The position numbers and the translations under genes were made by a program. The notes under the pieces were generated by a model. That model was not told the DNA's origin. It worked only from the letters and a program-made list of their open reading frames with translations, and did no database searches. From Rossellomorea aquimaris TF-12 (GTDB lineage: Bacteria > Bacillota > Bacilli > Bacillales > Bacillaceae_B): a DNA stretch of 64,000 nt. This document shows positions 46,153 to 54,855 of this stretch, piece after piece. The stretch covers positions 248,001-312,000 of the forward strand of contig NZ_LQXM01000027.1 of the NCBI RefSeq assembly GCF_001648555.1, read 5' to 3'. Position 1 is the first letter of the stretch. Each line of letters opens with the position of its first letter.

Positions 46153-46190
46153 AAACATCTATGAGAGTCTCTCATAGATGTTTTCTTTTT
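46153..46190 (+). terminator. Intrinsic terminator of brnQ
   Basis: Perfect stem AAACATCTATGAGAG / CTCATAGATGTTT followed by TTCTTTTT. Confidence 0.88.
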
Positions 46191-46229
46191 AGCTGGCTGT
46201 TTTCATAAACTTTGTTGCTTTTTAAAAAG

Positions 46230-46307
46230 CGAGTAGTGGTTTATTGCAGCGAAGGGTGCTCGCTTTCCGCGGGGAATGAGTCGAGCACCTTCCGCTCCAA
46301 TCAACTT
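46230..46307. repeat. Dispersed palindromic element, copy 7, internally deleted
   Basis: Has both ends (GAGTAGTGGTTTATTGCAGC at the left; CCGCTCCAATCAACTTTT at the right) and CTTTCCGCGGGGAATGAG, but the middle ~55 bases present in other copies are missing. Confidence 0.78.
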
Positions 46308-46462
46308 TTTTTAGCATGAGTTTCTTGCTAGAGACTTATATAAATACCATCTACGTTTAAAACACATGTAGTAGTGAATTTAACTTGTATTATCGAAAGA
46401 AAGCTTCTTTCGATTTTTTTTTGTCACAATTAAGCTCAGTCAGACAAAACACTATTAGATGA

Positions 46463-46556
46463 TGAGGGGAACTGCGTAGACTCCTGCGGAAAAACGAGCG
46501 TGCCGAGACCCCGGAAGCGAAGCTGAGTAGGCTCGGCTGAACGTCCACCTCAACAT
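46463..46556. repeat. Dispersed palindromic element, copy 8, divergent
   Basis: GTAGACTCCTGCGGAAAAACG, GCCGAGACCCCGGAAGCGAAG and GTAGGCTCGGCTGAACGTC: related core in reverse orientation with diverged arms. Copies 7 and 8 together are bracketed by GGCTGTTTTCATAAACTTTG (46195) and CAACAATCTTTGCGAAAAGAG (46600), the same outer arms as around copy 3. Confidence 0.65.
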
Positions 46557-46636
46557 CCAGCACACACTTGTTGACAGAGACTTGGCCAATCATGTGTATT
46601 CAACAATCTTTGCGAAAAGAGCTTTTTAGCTCTATC

Positions 46637-46681
46637 ATAAAAAAAGACCGATTGAGAAAATAATCTCAATCGGTCTTTTTA
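46637..46681. terminator. Bidirectional terminator
   Basis: Stem AAAGACCGATTGAGA / TCTCAATCGGTCTTT with T-runs on both strands; it overlaps the 3' end of the 46666 gene. Confidence 0.85.
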
Positions 46682-46968
46682 TTTGTAATCCATTCTAGTA
46701 ATACATCAATGCTTACTTTGTCTTCTGTAAGAAAATGTTCAACATCATTTTTTGTAAGTCCCTGGGTGGAGAAATCTTTATCCTTAGTATGAGCATCCAG
46801 CTTAGAGTCCGAGTCCACCTCATCCTGTCTATTCTCTCGAGAATGTTCATGAATCTCAATGTCTTGTGAATAGGTGGGCGTGTCACCTGGGAGAAGTAAC
46901 AGAGCGATAACGGATATCCAAATAATAGAGGATACAATCCCTATTACCCAAATAGCAATTTTCTCCAT
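46666..46968 (-). CDS. Small single-pass membrane protein downstream of ezrA
   Basis: A 100-residue protein: one N-terminal membrane segment (IAIWVIGIVSSIIWISVIALL) and a hydrophilic, acidic tail ending VSIDVLLEWITNKKTD. Its ATG shares a base with the ezrA stop (TAATG), and the ribosome site GAGGAAAATTA is inside the last ezrA codons, so it is translationally coupled to a division regulator. I do not recognise the family. A strong terminator overlaps its last codons. Confidence 0.75.
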   Translation of the reverse strand: MEKIAIWVIGIVSSIIWISVIALLLLPGDTPTYSQDIEIHEHSRENRQDEVDSDSKLDAHTKDKDFSTQGLTKNDVEHFLTEDKVSIDVLLEWITNKKTD

Positions 46969-48662
46969 TAATTTTCCTCTGAATTGATCATTTTCTCAAT
47001 TCTTTTAAGAGCACCTGGCTCAACTTTTTCGATTGTCGTAGCAGCTTCTTCTAGTGCCTTCCTATAATCATATTGACGGAAAGCTTCTTCAGCAGATTCC
47101 AGACCGTCTCTTACTGAGCTATAGCGACTTCGATATCGATTACCGTATTGAATGATTTTCTCAGAAAGAATGACGTTTTCGATTAAATCCTCTGTCTTAT
47201 GGAAGAAATGATTGACTGTATCTTCTGCTCCGAGTAATGTTTCTTGAATGAACTTCATGTTAAGGGGCTTCTCTGTTAGAGCTGCATTTACTTGTTCCAA
47301 CTTTCTATGAACTTCTTCAAGAAGATCTTTGTAGTCAGCTGGAAGCCCTGGTACATTGCTCTTAGAAATCATTCGACTAGCCTCGGCAACCTTTTTCCTA
47401 AGATCATGAATTTTTTCACGAGTTGTTAATTCATCTTTTCTTAGATTTTGAAGGTACAAATTAAAATCACTTTGCTCTTGATTCAGTTCCTCAAGTAACG
47501 TTCGAATCTCTTTTAATTCTTCACTTAAATGAGAGTATGCTGTTTCATTATTTTCTACTTTAATCATGATTTGTTCATGGCGCTTAGAAAGTTGAATGAT
47601 TCTCTTCTCAATTTCTCTTGGTGTTTTCAGATCGGCTTCATTTAAATGATACCCTTGCTGAACAATATTCACTTCAGATTTAATGCTTTCATTTTCTTCT
47701 TTTGTCTTAATCAAACCTTCTGTCGTTTGGTCTTTATATTGCAAGACAAAATGCTTTGCGTGCACTTCTTTTTCTAATAAATCATAAAGTGTTTCTACTT
47801 TCACTTTAAGATCTTGAATACCTTCTTCTACCTCTTCCACTTGAAGATCCTCGAGGTTTTGGTTAAATGTAGACAGGGAGCTCTTCAAAGAGCTGAGTTT
47901 CTTCTCCACTTCAATGTGATCAAGCTTGTACCCCTGGTCTTTCATTTCATAAAATCCCGTTTCTAGCTCTGACAATTGTGATGGTAATAAGGAATCACAA
48001 TCAGATAATAGTCTCGGAACCGTCTCCATTTTATAGGATATTGTTTTCACCTCTTCAGCCAGGCCTAAAACAATCTCTCGTGCATCTAAGTAATTCCCTT
48101 GCTCCGTCAATTCATTAAATTGATTAATTTCCAATGCAAGTTTATCTAGAGTGGCTTCAATTTTTTTAGCCGATTGTCCATATGTATGGCGATAAGCAAG
48201 CAATTGTTTTTTACTATTTCGATGACTTTCTTGAAGAGATTCAATTTCTTCCCGATTCTTCTCTTCGCTGCCAACCAATGTATTTAATTCCTCGAGGATA
48301 CTCTCAATTTTCTCCTCCGTTTGCTTAAGGACTTCCTCTATACGGGATAATGTCTGCTTCGTTTTGCTATAACGAAATTTATCTGTATACTCTTCCGCAT
48401 CAAATAATAATTCTTCTACCTCAGGAAGCTGTACAGCAACAATTTCATCCCATCCTTGTCTCCAAGTTTCAAACAACTCCTCAGTCTGACCGGTCATGTT
48501 CAGTTGCTTCACTTTAGAGAGTTCTTCTGAAACGGGTCGATTCATAATATCAATCTTCCAAGCTTCATATCGATCAATTTCCGTGTAATATTTTTTTCTA
48601 GATATAAATCCAATAAGGAATATTATTAGGATTAGTCCAATTCCAGCGATGACGTATTGCAT
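46968..48662 (-). CDS. ezrA: Septation ring formation regulator EzrA
   Basis: A 564-residue protein: one N-terminal membrane helix (YVIAGIGLILIIFLIGFI) then a long cytoplasmic spectrin-like coiled-coil rod. EAWKIDIMNRPVSEELSKVKQLNMTGQTEELFE (in pieces) is the conserved first block after the membrane; the conserved QYGNRYRSRY patch near the C-terminus is also present. It binds FtsZ and prevents extra Z-rings. ATG at 48662 is better spaced from AGGGGG than ATG 48665; a longer frame is not supported. Confidence 0.95.
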   Translation of the reverse strand: MQYVIAGIGLILIIFLIGFISRKKYYTEIDRYEAWKIDIMNRPVSEELSKVKQLNMTGQTEELFETWRQGWDEIVAVQLPEVEELLFDAEEYTDKFRYSKTKQTLSRIEEVLKQTEEKIESILEELNTLVGSEEKNREEIESLQESHRNSKKQLLAYRHTYGQSAKKIEATLDKLALEINQFNELTEQGNYLDAREIVLGLAEEVKTISYKMETVPRLLSDCDSLLPSQLSELETGFYEMKDQGYKLDHIEVEKKLSSLKSSLSTFNQNLEDLQVEEVEEGIQDLKVKVETLYDLLEKEVHAKHFVLQYKDQTTEGLIKTKEENESIKSEVNIVQQGYHLNEADLKTPREIEKRIIQLSKRHEQIMIKVENNETAYSHLSEELKEIRTLLEELNQEQSDFNLYLQNLRKDELTTREKIHDLRKKVAEASRMISKSNVPGLPADYKDLLEEVHRKLEQVNAALTEKPLNMKFIQETLLGAEDTVNHFFHKTEDLIENVILSEKIIQYGNRYRSRYSSVRDGLESAEEAFRQYDYRKALEEAATTIEKVEPGALKRIEKMINSEEN

Positions 48663-48888
48663 CATAAGCCCCCTGTTCAACTATTCAGTAGACATTTATA
48701 TATATCAAATTGAATGTTTCATTAATAATTTGTCATTGCTATAATAATACCATGTTAGCGACAATTTTTGACTAATAATTTCTAATTTTTCAGAGACAAA
48801 TCATTATTTATTAATAAATTCAAGAAAAAATAGATAATTTCCTATTAAAAACGGAAATTTTCAATAAATATATGAGGAAGTGATTCCC

Positions 48889-49683
48889 ATGATCAAAGTG
48901 GATGGTCATATCCACACCCCTTTTTGTCCACATGGAAGTAATGATTCTTTTGAACTATATGTTGAAAAGGCTCTTAGTCATGATTACACACAGATCACTT
49001 TTACTGAGCATGCTCCTCTTCCACCAGGTTTTAAGGATACAACTCCTGATCAGGACAGTGGAATGAAGGAGAAAAAGCTCTTAGAATACTTTGACACAAT
49101 CAAAGATCTAAAAGAAAAATATAAAGGTGAAATTACAATTCTTGCAGGTTTAGAAGTTGATTATATTGAGAGCTTTGAAAAGGAGACAACTGCTTTTCTC
49201 AATAAATACGGACCTTTACTGGATGACAGTATTCTTTCTGTTCACTTTTTAGTTCATGAAGGAAAATGGGATTGCTTAGATTTTAGTCCAGAGGTGTTCC
49301 ATTCAATGGTAGAGTACTATGGTTCTGTCGATCATGTTTATCAACGTTATTATGAAACGGTCTTACATTCGATTAAAGCAGATTTAGGAGTATTTAAACC
49401 GAAGCGAATTGGTCATATGACTTTGGCACGAAAGTTTCAAAAACTTTATCCACCTTCAAATCCCTTTAAGGAAGAAATTGAAGGTATTCTAAAGGAAGTA
49501 GCTTCAAGAAATTATGAGCTTGATTATAATGGTGCTGGATTCGTAAAACCCTATTGTGGGGAATCATATCCACCATTGGATGTCATTCAAAAAGCCCGTT
49601 CTCTAAATATAAAGACAGTCTATGGCTCTGATGCTCACCAATCGGCTGGAATTGACCAGGGCAGAAAACGTATGAATATTTAA
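48889..49683 (+). CDS. hisJ: Histidinol-phosphatase HisJ (PHP family)
   Basis: A 264-residue PHP-domain phosphatase for histidine synthesis, lying apart from any his operon as in B. subtilis. DGHIHTPFCPHG supplies the first metal ligands, FTEHAPLPP the next, AGLEVDYIE and ILSVHFL further ligands, and VYGSDAHQSAGI the last. GAGGAA lies nine bases before the ATG at 48889; the GTG at 48880 abuts that site. Confidence 0.93.
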   Translation: MIKVDGHIHTPFCPHGSNDSFELYVEKALSHDYTQITFTEHAPLPPGFKDTTPDQDSGMKEKKLLEYFDTIKDLKEKYKGEITILAGLEVDYIESFEKETTAFLNKYGPLLDDSILSVHFLVHEGKWDCLDFSPEVFHSMVEYYGSVDHVYQRYYETVLHSIKADLGVFKPKRIGHMTLARKFQKLYPPSNPFKEEIEGILKEVASRNYELDYNGAGFVKPYCGESYPPLDVIQKARSLNIKTVYGSDAHQSAGIDQGRKRMNI

Positions 49684-49712
49684 TAGTGTATAAATTCAAC
49701 AATAAACTTTTC

Positions 49713-49748
49713 CAAAAAAAATTGACTCCACTTTGAGTCAATTTTTTT
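49713..49748. terminator. Bidirectional terminator between hisJ and refZ
   Basis: Stem AAATTGACTC / GAGTCAATTT with A-run before and T-run after. Confidence 0.85.
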
Positions 49749-49749
49749 G

Positions 49750-50403
49750 CTAAACGATAAGTTCTTTTTTTATAGGATCACGTGATTCGGATACTAGAAG
49801 TAAATCAATCCATTGATCAAGATTTTGATAATACTGATCAATGAAATAATGCTCCTGTGGAAACATCTGCCATACTTCTCGTATGTGCTGGCTGTTTAGA
49901 AAGGGCATGGTCAACATGGACTTTAATTGAATGACGAGAAAGCTGGCCGGCTGTTTCTTGAAGGAATGCTCTATCATGCCATGTTCAAATAATCGTTTCA
50001 AATAATATCGTTCCTTCATTAAATAAGAAGAAATAATTTCACGAACTACCTGTGAATCAATCGATACTTCTCTCCAAATGAATCTGGATAATTGATGATT
50101 TTCACTTTGAAATTTTAATATTTTGTATACAGCTCTTTTTAAGCAAACATCTGCCGAAATGTAGTTTAGCGATTCCACTTCTTCTTCAAGGAATCGTAAA
50201 TACGGTTCAAAAAAATGGGTGAAGCACGCTTCTAATAATCCTTGCTTCCCTTTAAAATAGTAAGAAATGGTCGAAGGATTTGCATTCGCTTTTTTGGCTA
50301 TGTCTCGAACCGAAGTTCCATCATACCCGTGGTCATAAAATAAATAGACAGCTGCTTGAAAAATGGCTTCTTTCGTTGGAATAGAGGACTCAATTCTTTT
50401 CAT
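49750..50403 (-). CDS. refZ: TetR-family regulator RefZ (YttP)
   Basis: A 217-residue TetR-type protein. The helix-turn-helix is at ~10-55 (AAVYLFYDHGYDGTSVRDIAKKANANPSTISYYFKGKQGLLE, in pieces). The rest is the ligand-binding-type helical domain. It matches B. subtilis RefZ in length and position next to ezrA-hisJ; RefZ binds motifs near the origin and affects FtsZ placement during sporulation. An inverted repeat just upstream may be an autoregulatory site. Confidence 0.88.
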   Translation of the reverse strand: MKRIESSIPTKEAIFQAAVYLFYDHGYDGTSVRDIAKKANANPSTISYYFKGKQGLLEACFTHFFEPYLRFLEEEVESLNYISADVCLKRAVYKILKFQSENHQLSRFIWREVSIDSQVVREIISSYLMKERYYLKRLFEHGMIEHSFKKQPASFLVIQLKSMLTMPFLNSQHIREVWQMFPQEHYFIDQYYQNLDQWIDLLLVSESRDPIKKELIV

Positions 50404-50435
50404 ATTTTCCCTCTTTTCTATTTTAATGGCCGCTA

Positions 50436-50479
50436 TGTCTTCAACATAGAGAAGATAAAAAGTCTACTTTGTTGAAGAT
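50436..50479. promoter_or_regulatory. Inverted repeat upstream of refZ
   Basis: TGTCTTCAACA at 50436 and TGTTGAAGA at 50470 form nine-base perfect arms (TCTTCAACA / TGTTGAAGA), about 23 bases apart, ending 33 bases before the refZ start. Possible TetR-type operator. Confidence 0.45.
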
Positions 50480-50662
50480 TGCTTTGAAATATGCTAAAAA
50501 TGGTTCAATAGATATCTTCTTTTAAGTGTATCTAATCATTGAATTCGTGTTTTTAGAGGAATTCCCTCTAAGTATTTCTCGACAGTTTTTCTTATTAAAA
50601 GGGATAAGGTAGAGGATTTCACAAGAAAATAGACTAAAAATGTAGAATCGGGGGAATTGTTG

Positions 50663-51148
50663 ATGTTTAACGCCGAAAATTATCAGGGAACAAAAGAAAA
50701 GAATTTTGATCTAGTAACGAAACAATTAAAAGCCTTACTGGACGGAGAACCAAATCAAATAGCAAATCTTAGTAACGCATCCGCTCTTTTAGGTCAATTT
50801 CTGGACCGTATTAATTGGGTAGGATTCTATTTATATGAAGAAGAGAGCAATCAATTGGTATTAGGACCCTTCCAAGGACTACCTGCTTGTGTCAGAATCC
50901 CTTTAGGCCGAGGCGTATGCGGAACCTCTGCCAGCGAAAGAAAAACCCTTGTGATTGAAGATGTACATCAATTCCCAGGACATATTGCCTGTGACGCTGC
51001 TTCTCAATCAGAAATTGTTATCCCTTTAGTAAAGGATGATAAATTGATTGGTGTATTAGATATCGACAGCCCTGAAAAGTCTCGTTTTGATCAAGAAGAC
51101 CAAAAATATTTGGAAGCATTTGCGAACGAGCTTTTACTTCATTTATAA
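50663..51148 (+). CDS. ytsP: Free methionine-R-sulfoxide reductase (GAF domain, YtsP)
   Basis: A 161-residue single GAF-domain enzyme that reduces free methionine-R-sulfoxide. All three catalytic cysteines of the fRMsr group are visible: LPACVRIP, GRGVCGTSA and HIACDAASQSEIVIP. INWVGFYLYEE is the typical first strand. I chose ATG 50663, eight bases from GGGGG. Position agrees with B. subtilis ytsP. Confidence 0.93.
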   Translation: MFNAENYQGTKEKNFDLVTKQLKALLDGEPNQIANLSNASALLGQFLDRINWVGFYLYEEESNQLVLGPFQGLPACVRIPLGRGVCGTSASERKTLVIEDVHQFPGHIACDAASQSEIVIPLVKDDKLIGVLDIDSPEKSRFDQEDQKYLEAFANELLLHL

Positions 51149-51162
51149 AAAGTTCTTTTTAC

Positions 51163-51195
51163 ATGGATGCTTGCCTTGCCGAGTATCCATTTTGA
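51163..51195 (+). terminator. Probable terminator of ytsP
   Basis: Stem ATGGATGCTTG / CGAGTATCCAT followed by TTTTGATT. The gap from here to 51496 holds only AT-rich sequence, with TTTATAAGCC occurring twice near 51390-51420. Confidence 0.6.
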
Positions 51196-51495
51196 TTACC
51201 ATGAAATCAGGATTCATTCGTCTATATAAGTAAATGCACCCTTATTTCTACTTGATTTTGAATGAAAACGATGAAACTGTTCGATTTTCTGCTTAGATGT
51301 TAGTTAAAACGAATTTCATGTGGACCTTTTTTTGCTCCACACTTTCGTCTATCACTCTCATTATCATTTGATGAGACGGTTTTGGGAATTTATAAGCCAG
51401 AATTCTGATTTATAAGCCTTTGCCCAAAAATAGAAATCAGCCATTCTTTTATTAATATTTTGATTGATCTCATTATTACCAAAACAGCGTAATAA

Positions 51496-51537
51496 TCAGA
51501 AAAAAGGGAAGGACCGTCGATTCGGTTCCTTCCCTTT
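51496..51537 (-). terminator. Intrinsic terminator of megL
   Basis: Stem AAAAGGGAAGGAACCG / CGGTCCTTCCCTTTT just after the stop. Confidence 0.85.
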
Positions 51538-51542
51538 TCTAT

Positions 51543-52760
51543 TCACTTCATTTCTGAAACGGTTGTTAATCCGTGGGAACAAGCTTTATTTAACGCTTGT
51601 TCTAAGTCCTTCCAAATATCCTCTGGTGCCTCTAATCCAACAGATAGTCTTAAGAGATTATCATCAATTCCCATCTTCATTCTGTATTCTTCAGGGACAA
51701 CCGCATGGGTCATTGTTGCCGGATGCTGAATCAATGTCTCTGCATCCCCTAAGCTAACTGCGATTTTAATCATTTGTAAATCGTCCATAACCTTTTGTGC
51801 TTCTTCTTTAGAGCCTTTGATCGTGAAGGAAATCATCCCTCCTGCTTTTTTCATTTGCTTTTTCATAATAGCATGCTGAGGATGATTAGAATGTCCAGGA
51901 TAGATGACCTTTTCTATTGCAGGGTGTTTGACGAGCAAATCAGCAATTTTTTCTGCACTTTCACAATGACGATCCATCCGCACTGCTAATGTTTTTAATC
52001 CCCTTAATAATAACCACGCATCAAACGGGGATATAATACCCCCAATATCTTTTTGGGTTGTCATTCGGATTTCTGACATTTTTTCTTGAGTACCCACTAC
52101 AACTCCTGCAATGACGTCACCATGACCTCCAATGTATTTTGTTGCACTATGAATCACAATATCACAACCTAATTCTAGTGGCCTCTGTAAATACGGAGAA
52201 CAAAAGGTATTATCTACTACAACAGGTATACCTTTTTCATGAGCAACCTTTACCACAACCTCTAAATCTATTAATTGCATCGTGGGATTAATCGGAGTCT
52301 CTACATAAATGCAGCTCGTATTTTCATGAATCCTTGAGCGAATTTCATCTTCAGTGCTCATTGAGGAGAAATCATGTGTGATAGCAAATTTTTCTTCCAA
52401 TAACTGTAGCAATCCAAAGGTACAGCCATATACCCCTTGTGAACAAAGAATATGATCTCCTGTTTTTGTTAATGAGAATAATACAGCAGATACTGCTGCC
52501 ATTCCCGAACCGAATCCAAGTGCCCCTTCCCCTCCTTCTAAGGAAGCCATTCGTTGTTCAAGAATGGAAACTGTTGGATTACCTAATCTAGAATATATAT
52601 ATCCTGCTTCTTCTCCAGCAAATCGATGCTCTCCCTGCTTTGCATTTGCAAAGGTATAAGTGGATGTTTGGTATAATGGTGGTGCTAAACTATCAAAATG
52701 TTGAGTCGATTCGTACCCCTCATGTATGACCCTAGTTTCGAAACGTTTTTCATCTTTCAT
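51543..52760 (-). CDS. megL: Methionine gamma-lyase (Cys/Met metabolism PLP enzyme)
   Basis: A 405-residue PLP enzyme of the gamma-family. The PLP lysine is in DIVIHSATKYIGGHGDVIAG near residue 210, and YIYSRLGNPTVSILE near 55 is conserved. The cysteine in QGVYGCTFGLL near 110 is the residue that marks methionine gamma-lyases among cystathionine enzymes, so methanethiol release from methionine is the best guess; cystathionine or homocysteine lyase activity is the alternative. Confidence 0.87.
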   Translation of the reverse strand: MKDEKRFETRVIHEGYESTQHFDSLAPPLYQTSTYTFANAKQGEHRFAGEEAGYIYSRLGNPTVSILEQRMASLEGGEGALGFGSGMAAVSAVLFSLTKTGDHILCSQGVYGCTFGLLQLLEEKFAITHDFSSMSTEDEIRSRIHENTSCIYVETPINPTMQLIDLEVVVKVAHEKGIPVVVDNTFCSPYLQRPLELGCDIVIHSATKYIGGHGDVIAGVVVGTQEKMSEIRMTTQKDIGGIISPFDAWLLLRGLKTLAVRMDRHCESAEKIADLLVKHPAIEKVIYPGHSNHPQHAIMKKQMKKAGGMISFTIKGSKEEAQKVMDDLQMIKIAVSLGDAETLIQHPATMTHAVVPEEYRMKMGIDDNLLRLSVGLEAPEDIWKDLEQALNKACSHGLTTVSEMK

Positions 52761-52890
52761 CCCATATTCCTCCCAGTAGTCCCCGTATGTTTATAACATT
52801 CTTCTATTCTAGAATATGATAATTCAAGAAAAAAAGAAAGCGTTTACATTAAAGTGATAAAGGAAAATATTGTTTATATCATCATTGCAA

Positions 52891-52924
52891 TAAAAAGCAG
52901 TAACCTTGTGTTCTCAAGGCTACC
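52891..52924 (-). terminator. Terminator of the GAF-GGDEF gene
   Basis: Stem GTAGCCTTG / CAAGGTTAC followed by GCTTTTTA on the minus strand. Confidence 0.7.
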
Positions 52925-52954
52925 GCTCGGATTTCCTGAAGCTTATATTTATCT

Positions 52955-54811
52955 CTACTCTATCACAATTGTTTTATCGCAATCTTCCACCACTTGATTT
53001 TTACCGTTATTCTTTGCTAGATACAGGGCCTCATCTGCTCTTTTTACTAATTCTTTAACAGATTTCGGACACTTTTCTTCATCTTTTCTCCAAGTGGAGA
53101 CACCACAAGACAGAGTCACTCTTGGCTGGGTCTCAGCAGATGTTTGTTCTATGATCCCTTGTGCAATTTCCACTCCCTTTTCCTGAGGAAGAGATGGGAA
53201 ATAGACCGCTATTTCTTCCCCACCCCACCGAGCAACGAGACCATGTGGATCGACCATTTTCTTTATCAGGTTTGCCACTTGAATAATAACTTCATCCCCG
53301 ACTTGATGACCATAGTTATCGTTGATCGCCTTGAAATCATCAATATCAATGAGTAGTAATACTCCTTGATCGTCTTTCTTCATTGAGGTATCCATCGTTT
53401 CGTCTAAGTAATGACGGGCAAATAATTTTGTCATATGGTCTGTAATAACCAAGTGCTCTAACTTCTCTCGTAAGGTTGCGTTTGTAATGGCTAGAGTTGA
53501 ATGGTGAATAAAGGATTGCAATAACTTGTACATATCAAAGGAAAACATGTACGGATCTTCATGAAGGACGATGCAAAAACCGAGTAATGAATTATTTTGC
53601 ACCATCGGAACAGCCATTAATGAAGCAAATTTCTCTCCACCTACTACCCGGTCACTTGCATCCCCAAGGAAAATGGAATCTCTTTCTTTTTCGATACGTT
53701 CTTTCACATATGTAATGTATTTGTTTCCTTCATTTGTAAAGAATAATGATGAGCTTTCCTCCAAGACAATCGTTTTTCCTTTTTCAAATAACACAAATCC
53801 AATTGCAGAGGCATGAAATGAACGTTTTACTTGATTTTTCAAAAAAGTTAACGTTTCAGTTAATCTCAAATTTAAATTTAATTTATGTGAGGTTTCATTA
53901 ATAAGCTGTAGATCTGTTATCAGTCTCTTTGATTGTTCATAAAGTTTGGCATTTTCTAATGCGCTCCCAGCCGTGTAGGCCAGTAGCCGTATAAATTCAA
54001 TTTTTTGTTCTGTAAAGGTTGAATTAGAATTTGAGTTCGAGTTCACTTCTAAAACACCATAAATACCTTGCTTCCCTTTTAGAGGTGCATATAAAATACA
54101 CTCCTGTTCGACCTCGATGCTTCCATTGACAAATGATTGCATGGCAAAAGGATTTGCATTTTCAAAATCAAAATTCTTAATTGGAAGATCTCCAAAATCA
54201 TAGTGGTCATTTGAAAGTAATAAATGATAATCGTCATTCGGAAAGACTTGTTTCAAGGTTTCGATAATTTGAATTAAAAGGGTTTTTACATCTCTTGTAG
54301 AGTGAAAGATTTCAGTTACCTTGAATAATTCTCTGTATCGCCGCTCGTCTTCAAGTACCGTTTGGATTCCTTCAGTATGATGTAAGAATTGATTACTTAC
54401 TTTCCAAAAGCTTTGAAGGTCTTTTTCGTTTAAAGTCTCCTTCAGATTTTTCTTATTTAATAGAAGAAGTGCAAAAGGAGTGCCATCTTCCTTTGGAAAA
54501 CGTAAACCTATGTTATAGGACTCGTCTAGTTCTATTTCATTGTAGAAGAACATTTTTTGAGGATGGAAACTTTCCTTTAAGCTACTTTCCGAAAGTAACG
54601 GCTGAGCTTCTCTTGTTGTTTTTGGCTGAAAAAGATAGTACGAGGAATCATGAAAGAGATATAAAAAAGCACTTTCTACCTTTAAGCATACTTTTACAAT
54701 CTCAAGCCACTTATGTAAATAAAGGTTATGATGTTGTTCAATTGACATTTCTTCATAAATTAAGTCAAATAATTTAGATTTATACGTATCTAATGAATTA
54801 TTAACATACAT
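52955..54811 (-). CDS. dgcP: GAF-domain diguanylate cyclase (DgcP/YtrP-like)
   Basis: A 618-residue cytosolic protein with two GAF-like sensor domains (about 160-310 and 320-455) and a C-terminal GGDEF domain (~460-610): LVITDHMTKLFARHYLDETM, LLIDIDDFKAINDNYGHQVGD and ARWGGEEIAVYFP. The active-site motif is GGEEI in place of GGDEF/GGEEF. Where product-inhibited cyclases have RxxD, this one has KMVD, so feedback inhibition may be absent. Length and place match B. subtilis ytrP/dgcP. ATG 54811 is preferred over the upstream GTG 54826. Confidence 0.85.
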   Translation of the reverse strand: MYVNNSLDTYKSKLFDLIYEEMSIEQHHNLYLHKWLEIVKVCLKVESAFLYLFHDSSYYLFQPKTTREAQPLLSESSLKESFHPQKMFFYNEIELDESYNIGLRFPKEDGTPFALLLLNKKNLKETLNEKDLQSFWKVSNQFLHHTEGIQTVLEDERRYRELFKVTEIFHSTRDVKTLLIQIIETLKQVFPNDDYHLLLSNDHYDFGDLPIKNFDFENANPFAMQSFVNGSIEVEQECILYAPLKGKQGIYGVLEVNSNSNSNSTFTEQKIEFIRLLAYTAGSALENAKLYEQSKRLITDLQLINETSHKLNLNLRLTETLTFLKNQVKRSFHASAIGFVLFEKGKTIVLEESSSLFFTNEGNKYITYVKERIEKERDSIFLGDASDRVVGGEKFASLMAVPMVQNNSLLGFCIVLHEDPYMFSFDMYKLLQSFIHHSTLAITNATLREKLEHLVITDHMTKLFARHYLDETMDTSMKKDDQGVLLLIDIDDFKAINDNYGHQVGDEVIIQVANLIKKMVDPHGLVARWGGEEIAVYFPSLPQEKGVEIAQGIIEQTSAETQPRVTLSCGVSTWRKDEEKCPKSVKELVKRADEALYLAKNNGKNQVVEDCDKTIVIE

Positions 54812-54855
54812 TTCTCTCACCCACACCTAAAAGGTTTGTGACCTAGTATTTTCAT

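Noticed and set aside
3188-46556. Insertion sequences encoding a transposase
   Set aside because: The repeated elements are at most about 200-260 bases and contain no transposase frame; no transposase was seen anywhere in the window.
46390-46593. Minus-strand frame of 67 codons
   Set aside because: Runs through palindromic element copy 8 and has no ribosome site.
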